Source: Isoetes taiwanensis (lineage: Eukaryota > Streptophyta > Lycopodiopsida > Isoetales > Isoetaceae). From it: a DNA stretch of 64,000 nucleotides. The position numbers and the translations under genes are program-made. Below, piece after piece: positions 1 through 12,500 of this stretch. Below the pieces are notes generated by a model. The model was given only the letters and a program-made list of their open reading frames with translations. It was not told the DNA's origin and made no database searches. The stretch's first letter is position 1; each line of letters starts with the position of its first letter. The DNA lies in the NCBI GenBank assembly GCA_021234155.1, contig JAJEKV010000021.1:12275760-12339759 (forward strand), given 5' to 3'.

Positions 1-1282
1 CTCATTTCTGGAGTCTGGAGTTTGGAGATCTTCTAAAAGTCGAAGTTCTTGTTACAGTGGGTCTTTATATGATTTTTGAGACTTTTCAAGTTTTTTGTGG
101 TAAAATCTTTGTTGCTGGAGTTCGTGAAGCCGGTGCTTGTTGTTTACCTGAGTTCCTAGAGCTATTGGAGGTTGGGAGTTGTCAGTTCTTTTTTTCGAGT
201 TTCAAAGATCTGCATGTCAATGTTTTCTTTGTCTTTTATATTTTTTACAAGCATGTGTCTAATAGAAATTATTCTGTATACATTTTTTGGGCAGTAGTCG
301 ACTGCAACTGCATGCATTGTTTGTTTCTTGGAGTATTATCCAGTAGAAAAACACATTGTAGATAAGTTATTTGTGCAAGTGCCTGATTCTAGTGGAGCTC
401 AACGTTTCTGGAAAAAGGGAGTATGAAATGAGAAATAGAAAACTTTAGTTTGTCTTATAAACTTGATTACGTTTGAAATTGTGATCTTAGAAACTGTGAT
501 TTAGAACTATTAAATGGAACTATGAAACTGTGATTTTGGTGCTAGGGAACCTGCCCTTTGATTAGTATCATTGATCACAGAAAGCTGTAATTTTGTTGTT
601 GATCAATAATGAAATGAATTTCGTAAAAACTTGATGATCAATGATGTGAAAGGAAAATATGTAATCTGTGTTCTTGCAGTGTAACAATATACCAGGGGCA
701 AAAATTGCCTATTTAAAACAAGCTTTAAAAAATCGAGAAATTTCCCCTTCCAATGGTTTACGAAGGCTGAACATACAAAACTGAGCCAGAATTGAGTTAA
801 TCCGGTGTGTTGGGCTATCTAAACATGGGGGTAAGTTTTCAAGATTAACTAAGGAAAAGGATTTACCCATGGCAACCACGTAAAGATTGGGTTGTTGAAA
901 TTTTGAAGTATCTACCAATCCTAAAGTGCCACGTGTACATCATTCTATTAGGGAATTGTCAATTAGTTGCAATTCTGTTAATCTACTTACATTCTTATAT
1001 CCTACATACATTCTTGATGCCCAACTGTTTTTCCAGAACACGTACTAAACACATACTAATATTTTTCTTTAAAACCCATTTTGCTTGCATTCTGATAAGT
1101 TCAAATCTTTCGATTTCTCATCATATTCATCATGATATCATTCAACTCTTCTCGGGAAATATACAGCATCACAATATTGCAATTCTGAAATGAACCACCT
1201 GTAATGCTACCAATATTCACTTCCATATCCATCGCCTTTCTCACAAATGGATCACTCTCGGACAAGACATCAATGTCTTTGT
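1..1282. other. No supportable gene
   Basis: AT-rich sequence with only short open frames. None shows a recognisable domain, codon bias or splice structure. It lies 3' of the minus-strand recombinase relic that begins at about 1283 and may include its 3' untranslated region. Confidence 0.4.
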
Positions 1283-1969
1283 TTAATTGGATGTCGAAAA
1301 CTCCATTGCGTAAAACAGCATTACAACTAGATCAACGGAAGAAACTACCTGACCTGAAGGTATCTCGACAATATAAGACAATCCAACAACAGAAGATGGG
1401 ACATGTAGACTACTTAATACACCATTGATAGCAGAACTAAGAGTACCTATTTTGGTTTGCTGAATTGCAGGATCTGACACCGCTTTGGTTTGCTGAACTG
1501 CAGAATCTGACAGAATGTGATCCTTAAGGCCAATACCATCACGGTCCAGCTCATCTAGCTTTTCCAACTCCTTAGAGTACACATCTTGATACATTCTCCT
1601 CTGCTTGTTATCATCAAATGGTTTACTCAACACAGACATAGCACATTTTGCTTCCACTTCCTTGTTCTTGTCATATCTAGAAACAAAAGAAAATTACAAG
1701 TTAGAAACATAACGAAGAAAATTTAGGAACATAACTAAGAAAAAAAATACCTACTATATGCCTTTGCTGTCCTTTGTCCTGTAATGCGCATCCCAACATT
1801 TTGTGGAACCCCAGCCCGAACCATTCTAGAAATGGCAAGAGTAATGACCGCATTCTTGCCTCAAAACTTTCCTTCCACACCAACTATTTTCAAAGATATA
1901 CTTCATCCACCCAAATAACTTTCTTGCACTAACCCCCGTTGATTGAATTATACCATACATTTCCTCTCT

Positions 1970-2000
<31 letters not shown>

Positions 2001-3340
2001 GAGAGTAAGAATTTCCTCTCTGATTAACAATCAGTTGCATAAAACAGAATTGAGATGTAACTGTCCCATCATCATTAGGCTTTGGATCATGTAAATGCCT
2101 TTAACAAATTTTTATCGCCAAAACTACATCAGCCTCATAACATCTACAAGCCAATCTAAATTGCTCTTCTTGGTAATGATTCATGTCCATGGTCGTAATT
2201 TTATTAGTCCGCCATCATATTCCAAGTACTCACCGCCATTTTCTGCTCCAACACAAAAAAAAACTGACATTACCAACAAAAATGAAGCTCCTTTTGACCA
2301 CAATTGCAAATCTAGATACGCAGAATAGTATAGAAATTTGCCCATTCAGAAAAAAGAAAACAATTAACTAGGCACTAGTTAATCAACTAAAACTTGCAAA
2401 TAAAACAGAACAACTAAAAAATCAAACAATTAAAAAATAAAATCAAACAACTAAAATATTACCTTGGTGCTCAATATCAGCCAGCAATGCTCACTCGTCA
2501 GCATATGCTATCTAATCCACTTTCTTACGCTTCTTACAGACTCTAGGAGTTCTTCTAGACCTTTGCATTGTCGCCACACAAGCTAAACACGCCCTCTCAA
2601 AGATAGGACTTTCTCTTATATCAAAGGGATATTGTTGTACACCAGTTCTCGCAATTGTAAGTTTTTGATGTCTTCTAATGATGCTACCAAATTTTCTGAA
2701 CATGTCCTGCATATTGGATAAAAAAGAAGAAAGCATAAGAAAAAAGAATAAAACTGAAATGCAAGAAAAAAAAACTAAACTTACGATTCAGTTGGATAGA
2801 ATTGGCCATTGCATTTTGTCACTTGGAGCATAAATCTCTCAAGCTGTACAGAGAACTCTTGAAGGTCCATGCCCTCAATCCTCCTATCAACCGAAAGCCC
2901 TACAAACTCCCTCCAGAGATCAAATCTCTTTCTGGCCCATTGAATTTTATCGACAGACTTTTGAGCACCACCTGCATCTACTTTCCTCTAAAGTTCTTCA
3001 TCAACTTCTACAAAAGGCACTCGGATTCCACCATCAAGTACAATAGGATTTGAAGGCATTTCAAGTCTATTGAACATTCCAGATTCTTCAACATCATGCA
3101 TGTATGCATCTATTGCCTCATCACCAAACTAACAAACTATATCAGACTCAAATTCTTATAACCCCCTACTGCCAGCCTCATTTGCAATATGTTTACCAAA
3201 GCCACTGCATTCCACGCCCTTTCTTTTAGATGCATCAAGCACCCCCCCTCCCTGGCCATTCTGCTTTGCTGAATCAGAAGAAAGATTGGAAATATCGCTT
3301 AAAGCAGGTCTGCTCCCATCAAGAACCACATTCTGCTTAC
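1283..3340 (-). pseudogene. Crypton/DUF3504-type tyrosine recombinase relic, multi-exon
   Basis: Seen on the minus strand. A long exon (about 3340-2785) encodes an N-terminal region containing KIQWARKRFDLW and ERFMLQVTKCNGQFYP, and ends at a GTAAG donor. A second piece (about 2736-2465) encodes FRKFGSIIRRHQ, FDIRESPIFERA and a basic KKRKK stretch. A third (about 2265-2190) has GGEYLEYDGGLIKLRP. A fourth (about 1870-1755) has RMVRAGVPQNVGMRITGQRT and splices over a GTATTT...TAG intron to a piece starting YDKNKEVEAK. This order matches the DUF3504 (Crypton-derived, KCTD1/QRICH1/ZMYM-type) tyrosine recombinase fold: core-binding helices, an EYLE strand, then GHxxxxxxxxY. The final Tyr sits nine residues after the position of the conserved His, which is Gln here. 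Several in-frame stops (TAA, TAG, TGA) mark it as decayed. The family call is by pattern; exon borders are approximate. Confidence 0.5.
1971..2000. repeat. Poly-T homopolymer
   Basis: A run of about 28 T residues after a short CT-rich stretch (CTCTCTCTTTT). On the minus strand it would be a poly(A) run inside the recombinase relic, probably intronic. Confidence 0.8.
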
Positions 3341-3984
3341 CATGCCATAACTAGTTAATCTTGATAGATCAACTATAATTAAGCTTAATATAATGATAAA
3401 AGAAATGTAGAGAAGACATATAGCCATTTCCCGCCTCAGATGTTGCAACAACAACATACAACACATGCAACAACAGATCAGAAGGTTATCGTCATAATCT
3501 GAGACATGCAAAGCCATAAAACAACAATAACAAAATTACCTTGAATACACATAATCCAGATTTACAGTTGCCTTCAGAACAAGAAAAGCTTTTGCCATGG
3601 AAAAAAGAGGCTAGAACTTGCATATGACGATGTCTTAGAAAGAACAGAGTAAAGTTTAGCAAGAAATCATTACAAGTAGCCACCCCCCACCTCCACACAC
3701 CGCATCGCGAAAACTATACAAAAATCACAAGTCCTTTTACGAAGCTTTAGCCAATCTTGTAAAAACAAAAAAAAAACAAGCCAATCACGCCGTAAGGATC
3801 ATTCACACGCCGGCTAAAGCGCCATTTCACCTCAAAGCCGCGAATCGAACGACGAAATATTGTTCCGGCTATGGCAACGCCATAGCCGACAGAACAGAGT
3901 TGTGGAAAGCGAAGGAAAGAAATAAGAAGAAAAAAAAAATTATACCACCACGTCAGAATTTCACCAAAATCAAAACTTCATGTT
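3341..3984. other. No supportable gene; possible 5' part of the recombinase relic
   Basis: Short minus-strand open frames continue upstream of the recombinase exon but show no recognisable motif. The GC-richer stretch around 3780-3900 may be the former first exon or promoter. This is inference only. Confidence 0.3.
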
Positions 3985-4645
3985 AGAAGAATGTCCTTTT
4001 ACAGGACATTCTGATGTGTCAGCCACGCATCCGCACTGACGCGCATCGGCATGGCTTCCATTAGGGATTTTTTGAGATCATAAAAGGGCCTTCTAAGAAC
4101 TGCTGACTAAGCTATATGAACTACCAATTAGAAAACGACTGGTAATCAAATCAAGAAACAGTTATAACTAACTCACTGGATCACATTTTCTAGTATAAGT
4201 TTTGATAGAAAAGTCCAAATGAGCTCTCGTTTGGTGCAATAGATAGATCTCATTGAGATCTTTCCAACCTTGGGTGGTTTGCATATCTTTTAGCCCCGTA
4301 GGATAGTAAAAAATAGTAAAAACCATATTTTTTGGAGTTTTGACAATCATAAGTTGTTAAAATATGTGCGAAGCACCTAAGATTGGAAAGATCTCAACGA
4401 GATCTATCTATTGCACTAAACGAGAGCTCATTTGGACTTTTCTATCAATAGTTATGCTAAAAAATGTGATCCAGTGAGTTAGTTATAACAGTTTTGCTGA
4501 CTGGACCCGTCAGGCTCTGATTTCTGATTGGTAGTTCATTTACCTTCATTTGGCTTAGTTGGCATGTTTTGAAGGCCCTTTTTTAATCTCAAAAAAACCC
4601 TAATGCATGTCGGAATATCCTATACAAGGATATTCTTATATACAG
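3985..4645. repeat. Long foldback (MITE-like) element
   Basis: The left arm (about 3988-4270) and right arm (about 4378-4640) are imperfect inverted repeats. Examples are the pair around GAAAAGTCCAAATGAGCTC at ~4210 and its complement at ~4420, the pair GATCTCATTGAGATC / GATCTCAACGAGATC, and AAGGGCCTTC at ~4085 matching GAAGGCCC at ~4573. The loop is about 100 bp. Both outer tips carry their own small palindromes (TGTCCTTTTACAGGACA and ATATCCTATACAAGGATAT). There is no coding capacity. It is most likely a non-autonomous foldback transposon or a hairpin-forming small-RNA source. Confidence 0.7.
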
Positions 4646-4964
4646 AACAGACATTAACTTTTATTTCTGACTCAAATTCATCCAAACCAAGCTGCTACAG
4701 GTCAAATCGCGTCTTATTAAGGCAAATGGGTTCTTTCTAACCAATTTCAGTCTAACCCAACGTGGCCCAACACAATTTTTATTCTATTTTGATAAATTCT
4801 AACAGCTTCAAAAACTCTTTCAAAGACTTCTTTCAGCCTTCGATCAAGTTAAAAGGCCATACTAGCATGAAAATTATGACAAAGACAGGGTTAGACCCAT
4901 CCATAGCATAACTATTGGTTGCTAACTGAAATGCCGAATTTCGGATCATATTAGAGCCGTAATA

Positions 4965-5282
4965 GTTTCTGGTTCCACTTTCCACTTTATACATATTTCT
5001 GGTTCCACTTTCCACTTTATGCATGTATGCACTCACCTGATCTCCTCTCATGGCTTTTCTCATGGGATTCTTCCTCTTTAACTTCTACTCAAATTTTCAC
5101 CCTTCAACTTCTACTCAAATCTTCACCCTTCTTTTGGTACATATAGTGCATATTCCTCTTTCTGCTACTCAACACCTAGAATTGGGCCTTTAGACAACCT
5201 AAAAAGAAAGAGTGCATATTCCTCTTTTTGTTACTCAAACACCTAGGGTTGGCCCTTCGGGCAACCTAAAAAGAAAGAGGTC
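4965..5282. repeat. Cluster of three short tandem duplications
   Basis: A ~29-bp unit containing TTCTGGTTCCACTTTCCACT occurs twice at about 4968-5023. A ~25-bp unit with ACTTCTACTCAAAT is duplicated at about 5080-5130. A ~70-bp unit containing GTGCATATTCCTCTTT and ending CAACCTAAAAAGAAAGAG is duplicated at about 5145-5280. Such adjacent duplications suggest replication slippage. Confidence 0.7.
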
Positions 5283-6518
5283 CTTTGTTTTATTCCATCT
5301 ACTAAGTGCATTGATGTATGTCATCGAGATGTGTATGGTTAACTTTTGCACGTGGCATTTAGCTTCAAATACAATACAGACAATATACATTACATAAGCA
5401 AAACTCAACATGCCTCTTAACATGTCAAAAATTGTGTGAAAATAGAGTTATCCCATCTTTGGTGATTCCGTCTCGGTGACCATCTTCCCGCAAAATCACC
5501 AGCCCTTCACCAACGGGTTCCGTTTCGAATACCCCGTTTCTGGTACCTGACATGGCAGGTACCTTCTGGCAAATATAGTCTGAAATATCCTGCGCATTGG
5601 AATATCCTGTTTGTACACGTCTCTTCTTCCCAGCTATTGCATCTCGTTCATTTCTACTCCAGCGACGGTGAGAGTCTAAGCTCCTTCTGCAAGGGCTTTG
5701 GCAGTGGCGATGGTCCTCAAATCGACGGATTCTACAGCAGAGGTCTAGGAGCTCCCACTAGAGCTCCTTTTTTATCGATTTTGAGATGCTCTTGGGAGGT
5801 TTCTTCCAGTAGATCCAAGGTCCCTTCCGGATCTGTGTGTTTGCTCTTTGTGGGTTGATCTGGGCTCTATTTTTACTCTATTTGCTCTCTTAGATCTTTA
5901 CGGATGTGTTAGCCATGATTTGGATTGATAACTCCTTTGGCTTGGTCTGCGTTCGTGATTCTGCTTGCTTAGTTAATGCTTTATTCTTGCTCTGTTAATG
6001 CTTTGTTCAAGGATAACTCTGGAAACAAAGCCCTTAATGTTACAACGAGTTTGGGTTTGGATTTATTCAGGATCAGGAAGCACAAAGAGATTTATTTAGG
6101 ATCAGGAAGCATCGGCATCTGGAATAAAGCCCTTAAGGCCATCCGATCGGCCATGACCTTCCAGATCCATGGCAAAGGCTGCGTTTGATCATAAAAGCAC
6201 ACCATTCTTAGAAAAACACAGCATTTCCTCTCCTTTTTCCCCTGATTGCAGTTATGGCGATGGGCTTTGGTGAGGCCTATCTGGCCTGGAGGTTCGAATC
6301 AACCAGCCCAGAAGTAAACAGGCTTCGTTGCTTATTGATTCAGCCAGAGCTTGTTTTTTTGCACCATTGATTTGGGCATATTACTTAATTTCATTCACGA
6401 TCTTCAAGTAATGTAGGCTCCTGAACCATTTTCTATGGAATCGTCAGAAGATTCTTTTGTCATTCAACCATCTGCCAACAATTTTTTCTTCCCTGTCTGC
6501 AGTTATTACAGACTAGTA
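5283..6518. other. No supportable gene
   Basis: Short open frames without domains. Two short GGAATATCC-type motifs near 5580-5610 resemble the tip palindromes of the foldback element at 3985-4645. Nothing else is recognised. Confidence 0.4.
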
Positions 6519-6553
6519 ATGGTGCCCAGCGTTGCTGGGCATAAATTAGGAAC
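6519..6553. repeat. Conserved hairpin motif preceding polypyrimidine tract (copy 1)
   Basis: The motif contains TGCCCAGC-GTT-GCTGGGCA, a perfect 8-bp stem with a 3-nt loop, followed by ATAAATTAGGAAC. Nearly the same sequence occurs at 60472-60507, again just before a polypyrimidine tract, so motif and tract are parts of one repeat family. Confidence 0.7.
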
Positions 6554-6567
6554 CTTTAAATTCTCCC

Positions 6568-7905
6568 TTTATTCATTCTCCCTTTTTTTTCTTTTTTCTA
6601 ACCCCCTTCTCCCTTCCATAAAAACCTTCCCTTCCCCTTCCTCTTTTTTGTCTCTCTTTTTCTGATCGCCTTTTTCCCTTCCTTTTTCCACTACCCTTTT
6701 TTCCTTTTCTTTTCCACTTCCTCTTCCTTTTCCTTTTCCTCTTCTCTTTCCCATTTCCATGCATGTTTTTCGTTCTCTTTTGTTTACCTTTTCATGTGCC
6801 CTTTTCTTCCTTTCCCCACCCTCTTCCTCTTGATCTCGTGCCCTTTTCCCCATCTCTTTTCCCATTTCCCTCTCCCCTTTTCCTCATGCCCTTTTTGTTT
6901 TCCCTTCCCTTTTCCCTTTTCCGCTTCCCTTTTCCTTTCAACTTTCCATTCCCTTTTCATACTTTTCCCACCCTTTCGCTTTGCTCTGTGCCCTTTTTCC
7001 CTTTCCTTTCCCTTTCATCTTCCTTTTTATTTTCCCTTTCCCTTTTCATATGCCTCTTTCCATTCCCTTTTCTCAACCTTTTTTTTATGTGCCCCTTTTC
7101 CTTCTTTCCCCATCCTCTTCCCCCTTTTCCCCTTTCCACTTTCTCCTTTCCTATTTTTTTTTCCCCTTTCCCATACTATTTTCCCTTTCTTTTTCCCATT
7201 TCCTCACCCTTTCCGTCTTCCCTTTTTTCCCGTGCCCTTTTCTCCTTCCTCTTTTCCTCTTTATCTATTCCTTGCTCGCTACCCTTTGCCTATTCTACCT
7301 TCCCCTCCACCCTTTTCCTCCATTTTCCATCCTTTCCCTCTCTCTTTTTGTCGATGCTCTTTTTGCTTCTGTTTTCCTCTTTCTTCACCCCTCCTCTTTC
7401 TTCCCTTTTTTCCACACCCTTTCCTTTTTCCTCTTTTTTTTTCGCTCCCTTTCCCAAGTTCTCTTTTGCCCTTTTCCCCCTCTTTTTTCTTTTTCCTTTC
7501 CCTTTCCCTTTCCTATACGCTTTGTTCATCTCCTTCTTCCCAACCTTTTCTTATTTTCCCATTACCTTTTTCTCCTTTTCCCACCCTTTTACTTCTTACC
7601 CTTCCTCCCGGCCCTTTTTTCCTTCCCTTTCCCCCTCCCCTATTCATTTTTCTATCCCCTTTCCTATTTCCTTTTATCTTTTCCTTTTCTCCTTCTCTTT
7701 CCCTTTTCCTCTTCCTTACATTTTTTTTATTCCTTTTCTCTCTTCCCCTTTTTATTTTTCTAATTCCTCTTTTCCATTTTTTTTTTTTTTTTTTTCATAT
7801 TGTCATTTCTCCTTTTCCTTTCTTTCTTTTGTCCTTTCTTCCCTTGTCCTTTCTTTCAATTTTCTTTCAATTTTCCCTCCTTTTCCCCTTTTCCCTTTCA
7901 TCGCT
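6568..7905. repeat. Polypyrimidine tract, ~1.3 kb
   Basis: Almost pure C/T on the plus strand, built of irregular CCCTTTTCC/TTCCCTTT units with occasional A or G. Long open frames of over 370 codons exist in all three plus frames only because pyrimidine-only codons contain no stops. They encode Phe/Pro/Ser/Leu-only strings and are not genes. Such tracts can form triplex (H-)DNA. Confidence 0.9.
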
Positions 7906-8059
7906 TGATCGTCGATTGAGTGAATCATATTGAAGCCTTAGCAATTTTAGTTGAAGACACGCGATATATCATTTCCACCGTTAGTCAATCAAATCCTCAA
8001 CCGTTCGATCTAGGGCTCCATTGAAGACACACGCTATAATTTTATAATATAAAGAAGAT

Positions 8060-8365
8060 GATTCAAAGGTCTCCAAGGTGATTCCTTCCCGAGGAATATA
8101 GTACGCGGTGATTCCATGGGAAGAATCTTACTTGTATGTGATTCCATCGGACGGATCAATTCCATGTGATTCTCAAGGCGTGGAATAAATGGTGATTCCA
8201 CGGCTAAGAATATAATATGTGATTCCATCTGACGGAATCAATTCCATGTGATTCCTTCAAGGTGGAATAAACGGTGATTCCACTCAAGAAAGAATAGTAC
8301 AATATGTGATTCCATCGGTGGGATCAATTCCATGTGATTCCGCCGTGGAATAAAAGGCTAGTGAT
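8060..8365. repeat. ~81-87-bp tandem repeat (GTGATTCCATC units)
   Basis: Three clear units begin with TGTGATTCCATC at 8137, 8218 and 8305. Each continues with GGATCAATTCCATGTGATTC and a GTGGAATAAA segment, and there are degenerate flanking units on both sides. Within a unit GTGATTCCA itself recurs two or three times, so the array has a higher-order structure. Open frames here only translate the repeat. Confidence 0.75.
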
Positions 8366-8601
8366 TCCGTCCCATGGATACATCGTAACACTTGAGAACC
8401 GGCTGTGTATCCAAACGGCTGTCGACAAATGAACGGGCCTCCTGAATGGATCTCGCTCCCGGAGAGTTTGTGATTCCACAGGATTGTAGTCATCGCAACG
8501 GAATTCCCAAAACCGCGATAAGTCTATTTTCACCCTCAACAATCTAACATGCCAAACCAAACCACCTCAAGTGCAACTTCCATTGACTAGTTATAGTTTC
8601 T

Positions 8602-8703
8602 GTATTGACAGGCTATGCTTTGTCTCTCTTGAATGGATCTTTTTTCCTCTTCGTATTGACAGGCTATGCTTTGTCTCTCTTGAATGGATCTTTTTCCTCT
8701 TTG
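8602..8703. repeat. 51-bp perfect tandem duplication
   Basis: The unit starting GTATTGACAGGCTATGC at 8602 is repeated from 8653 almost without change. Confidence 0.9.
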
Positions 8704-9533
8704 TACATAGAAAACGCCTGAACATAGGCCTAGGTGATTTTCACATCATCGTTTTTGGAATTTCCTCTTGTAATATTGTTTATAAAATAGGAATCTTAAC
8801 ACTGTCCCAAGCCAGAATCTTTTATGTGCCAACCATTACAGATTTCACTCTGGTTGTGAAAATGCACTACAGTTGTATTGGAAGCCGTAATGGCATGGCT
8901 TCAAGATTGTGGCATTTCCTCGAATACAACAGAAGATAATTACGAGAAAAATGAAGATCCCACAAGCATTGAATAGAAGACATACTCCTCTATAAACCTT
9001 CTTAGTCCATCACCTGATATTGGTATGCCAACTGCCACCTTTGCAGTGCAAGTAATGAAATAAAATCCAATTCACCAGCAATTCATATCCTTTCTTATCG
9101 TACAAGTTTCATCTCGTGTATTAACCATCCCGTCCAAATGTACACTGGTTTTTTAATATAAAATTCTTCAGAACAATTGATGACTTTAGAAGCTCCTATA
9201 TGGATGCATTATCCCAAGCTGGAGACAAAGGAGGAACAAATCTCCGCTCCAATGCTCCTTGAAGAAGCAGAAATGGGATGTGCTACTTTCTGCACATCAG
9301 AATGTTAACTATAATACTGAATACTATGATTACAACAGAAAATAGATTGGCAGGGCCAATTAGACCAGCACTGTGAGTTTTCTTCACATCATTCCCTGTA
9401 ATATCAGCTATTGCCCTTCGGGCCTTTCATTCTGGTTACTGTGGACATAGTAAAATAACAGAAGCAGGTAGCAAAATTTGACAGGCTTCAGGGACAACTG
9501 GGCGGGCACCAGCAGGAGGAACAAGGTGTATCC

Positions 9534-12500
9534 TTAATGGGCTTTACCATTCCCAGAGCTCAGGACTTCCAAGATTTCTCCTCCACCATTCTGCTTATTG
9601 TGCAAAAACGACCCCTTTGCTCCCTTCTTGTCTGGCATCGACAAAAGCTGATTCCGTGTTTTCTGATCTGCTTGAACTGCTCGCCTTGCAGCTTGTTGGA
9701 GCCGGGCGCCATGGCCCTCTAGAAAGTCTTCTATATCGGCAGCAGAGTAACCAGCCTGAAGTAGTGGCCCAGACTGATAAATCCGCTCAGACTGACTCTC
9801 GAAACCCTGCACCAAAATTTTGAGTAAGGTCTTTGAAAGCCTTAGTAATTGTAGTTCAAAAAGATACTAAGATACCTGTACAATAACAACTAATTTAACT
9901 GAACTTGAAGGTTCTGCTGGAAGGAGAATGCAAAAATACCGCATTGCCATTTGCTGGTGGATCTCTTTTGCAAGAAAGTTCAATTTCCTTCTGCACGTCA
10001 GCATCTTGATGGTACTTGTCCAAATGCCGCTCTGACAAGTCCTGTTTGTCTGTCCTGCTTCCATTCACTTCAGTTTTCTTGTACTCGCCCCATCTATTCC
10101 CTCCCTTTCCGATGTTTACCATCCCGGCGTTCTCTGCGATGGTCTCCACTGGTTCCATGTCTAACCCCAACCGAATTGGAAAAGTTGGATGAGTCATTAG
10201 CACCAGGCTGACTAGTAAAGTCAGTCACAGTAACAGGCTTAGATGTGCGAGGCATCATCCTTGGGGGAGCCATCCTCACATCGCCCTTTACTCTTTCTAC
10301 CCCATGCTTGTCCAACCCCACCTGGATTTGTTACTGGTCCAGATCGTGATGAAAGAGGTGCCTGTACAAACTGGTGTGATGCAGGTGCAGGGGATGTACC
10401 AGATACTTCGGATGTTCGGTGTGGTTCAAGTGGAAAACCAATAGCAGTATCTTCAGTCAAAGGTGGGAACTTTTCACTCTTGCTCTTTGCTGAATGAGCA
10501 TGTATGCGCCGCTTCTGAAGAAAGATTATACATGTTAGAGAACACTGACCTAATGCTTGATCAGTTAATTGTAAATCTCGGGGCTTACTTGCAAGGAAAC
10601 TGGCAATTCTGCATTTGCATCTGGAGCAGGCACAGCTTTGCTTCGCTCCCTTGACCCTCTACGTGCATCTGATGCTCCATGCCTGCCACCTGCTGCCCGT
10701 TGCCTGAAAGATGTTGAAGATTATAATCAATGCTTTCATTGCAGGCCTCATAGGGTATTAGAAAAGATGCAACATGTGCAAGGGACAATGATGCATTTCA
10801 TAATGTATCGCAGTGATGATGCTATTACACAGAAAACAAACTCTAATCTTTGGGCTTTTACACATTACTTTGCAGTATCACAGATTACTCAAAAGGTGCA
10901 AAGCTGGACGGCACAAGTTATGAGAAATCTTTTCTGCTTCAAAAATCCTCCTTCTGCACTCTCTCTATGAGAAGCCACAAAATAAAGATATTGTCTTTGC
11001 AATAGTGCCTGAACCATTACATCAAAGTAACTTGACTCTACATCTTACTTGTCCATTCAAAACATGGATTGTTCACACAAATCTAGGAAGCATGTATCAG
11101 CTTCATAATGGATGGCCATGGGCATATTCAGCTTGAAAACTATATTACTACTCCAGCTTTCAAGTTAGGCAGCTCATAATTCATTCAAAGCATGACAATG
11201 CTACAGAGAAACAGATATCCATAATAATAACTGGCATACCTTCTACTTTCTTCATCACGTGTTTTTGCATCAAACTCCTTGCTTGGTGGATACTGTGGCA
11301 AGCTTGAGGGGTCACATGCATAAGGCTTTGTAGTGAAGAACTAGAAATAACATCAAACATTATGTCAGCTTTTAGGTAAGAATATCATGCACCAAAACTG
11401 AACAAGGTCAGGCTAGTCTCAGGGAAGTTTAGCTTCAAAGTTTGTTTTCTCTTTGTTCTCAAAAGGCATATAATACAGGACCAAACCATATAATCATTGT
11501 CCTAAATTAATGAAGGCCATTCCATGGTTAGGGTTAAGCTTTCTGACAAGCAGCCAAACGAGCTAATGAACCTGGACCATTTCTTTTCACACACAAGAAG
11601 GAAAAAAAAAAAAAAGGGAAGATTATAAAAGCAAAAATTAAGCTTTAGGCAAACCAGGAAATGGCCATTACCTCAGTTTTTAATGCTGCAGCAGCAGTCC
11701 CTCTATCAGCTGGCTCAATTGCAAGAAGAGTCTCGAGCAGAGACAATGCTGTGGAGGGAAAATCTTTGAAAGTTTCTGATATGCATCGCTTATATGGTTG
11801 TTGAGGCTTAAAAATAGTAGCATGAGGTAGCTTTGATTTCTTCCAATACTCTTCTGATGGCGAACCGCATAGTTTAAAAATTTTATGTAGCTGCTCGACC
11901 TGAAATTTTGTTGAATTGGTTTCTAAAAGTTAGTACCATCTAATTGCATGCAGTAAAGGCAAATGATTTCAATTTATTAAAACTTTACCCTACTGTTAGG
12001 AATGCTGCTATGATAGTCATAAATTAACACTAACCTCTGTGCGGCCTGGCATAATAGGCTTCCCTGCTAACAATTCTGCCAAAATGCAGCCTGTACTCCA
12101 TAGATCTACAGCAACACCATAATCTGTCGCACCTAATAATAGTTCAGGTGGACGATACCAAAGTGTAACAACCCTGCTGGTCAAAACCTGCTTTTGATCT
12201 GGGTTAAACATTGTTGCTAGACCAAAGTCAGCTATCTTTAGTATGCCTCCGTTATCAAGGAGGAGATTGGAACCTTTAATATCACGATGCAAAATACCCC
12301 CCGACTGTGACAGTGATCAAGTCCACGGCAATTGCTGTAGGTAGCACTTCACCTGCAAAAAGGAAGAAAATCAGTCTCGTTTTTGCACCAAGTACATCAT
12401 AATAAGAAGTTCAGTTATGGTGTATCAAATAGCAAACCTGTGGTTGCGCGTAAACATTACACCGGGACATGCAGCAAGTCCAGCCAGATCATGCTCCATA

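Noticed and set aside
6278-6300. GGTTCGAATC resembling a tRNA T-loop
   Set aside because: No acceptor, D or anticodon stem can be built around it.
6763-7933. Plus-strand open frames of ~380 codons
   Set aside because: They lie in a pure pyrimidine tract, where no stop codon can occur; all three frames are open and encode only Phe/Pro/Ser/Leu.
8034-8560. Minus-strand frames rich in MESH/MESP motifs
   Set aside because: They only translate the GTGATTCCA tandem repeat.
9537-10970. Plus-strand frames opposite the kinase gene
   Set aside because: Antisense shadows of kinase exons with no own domains.
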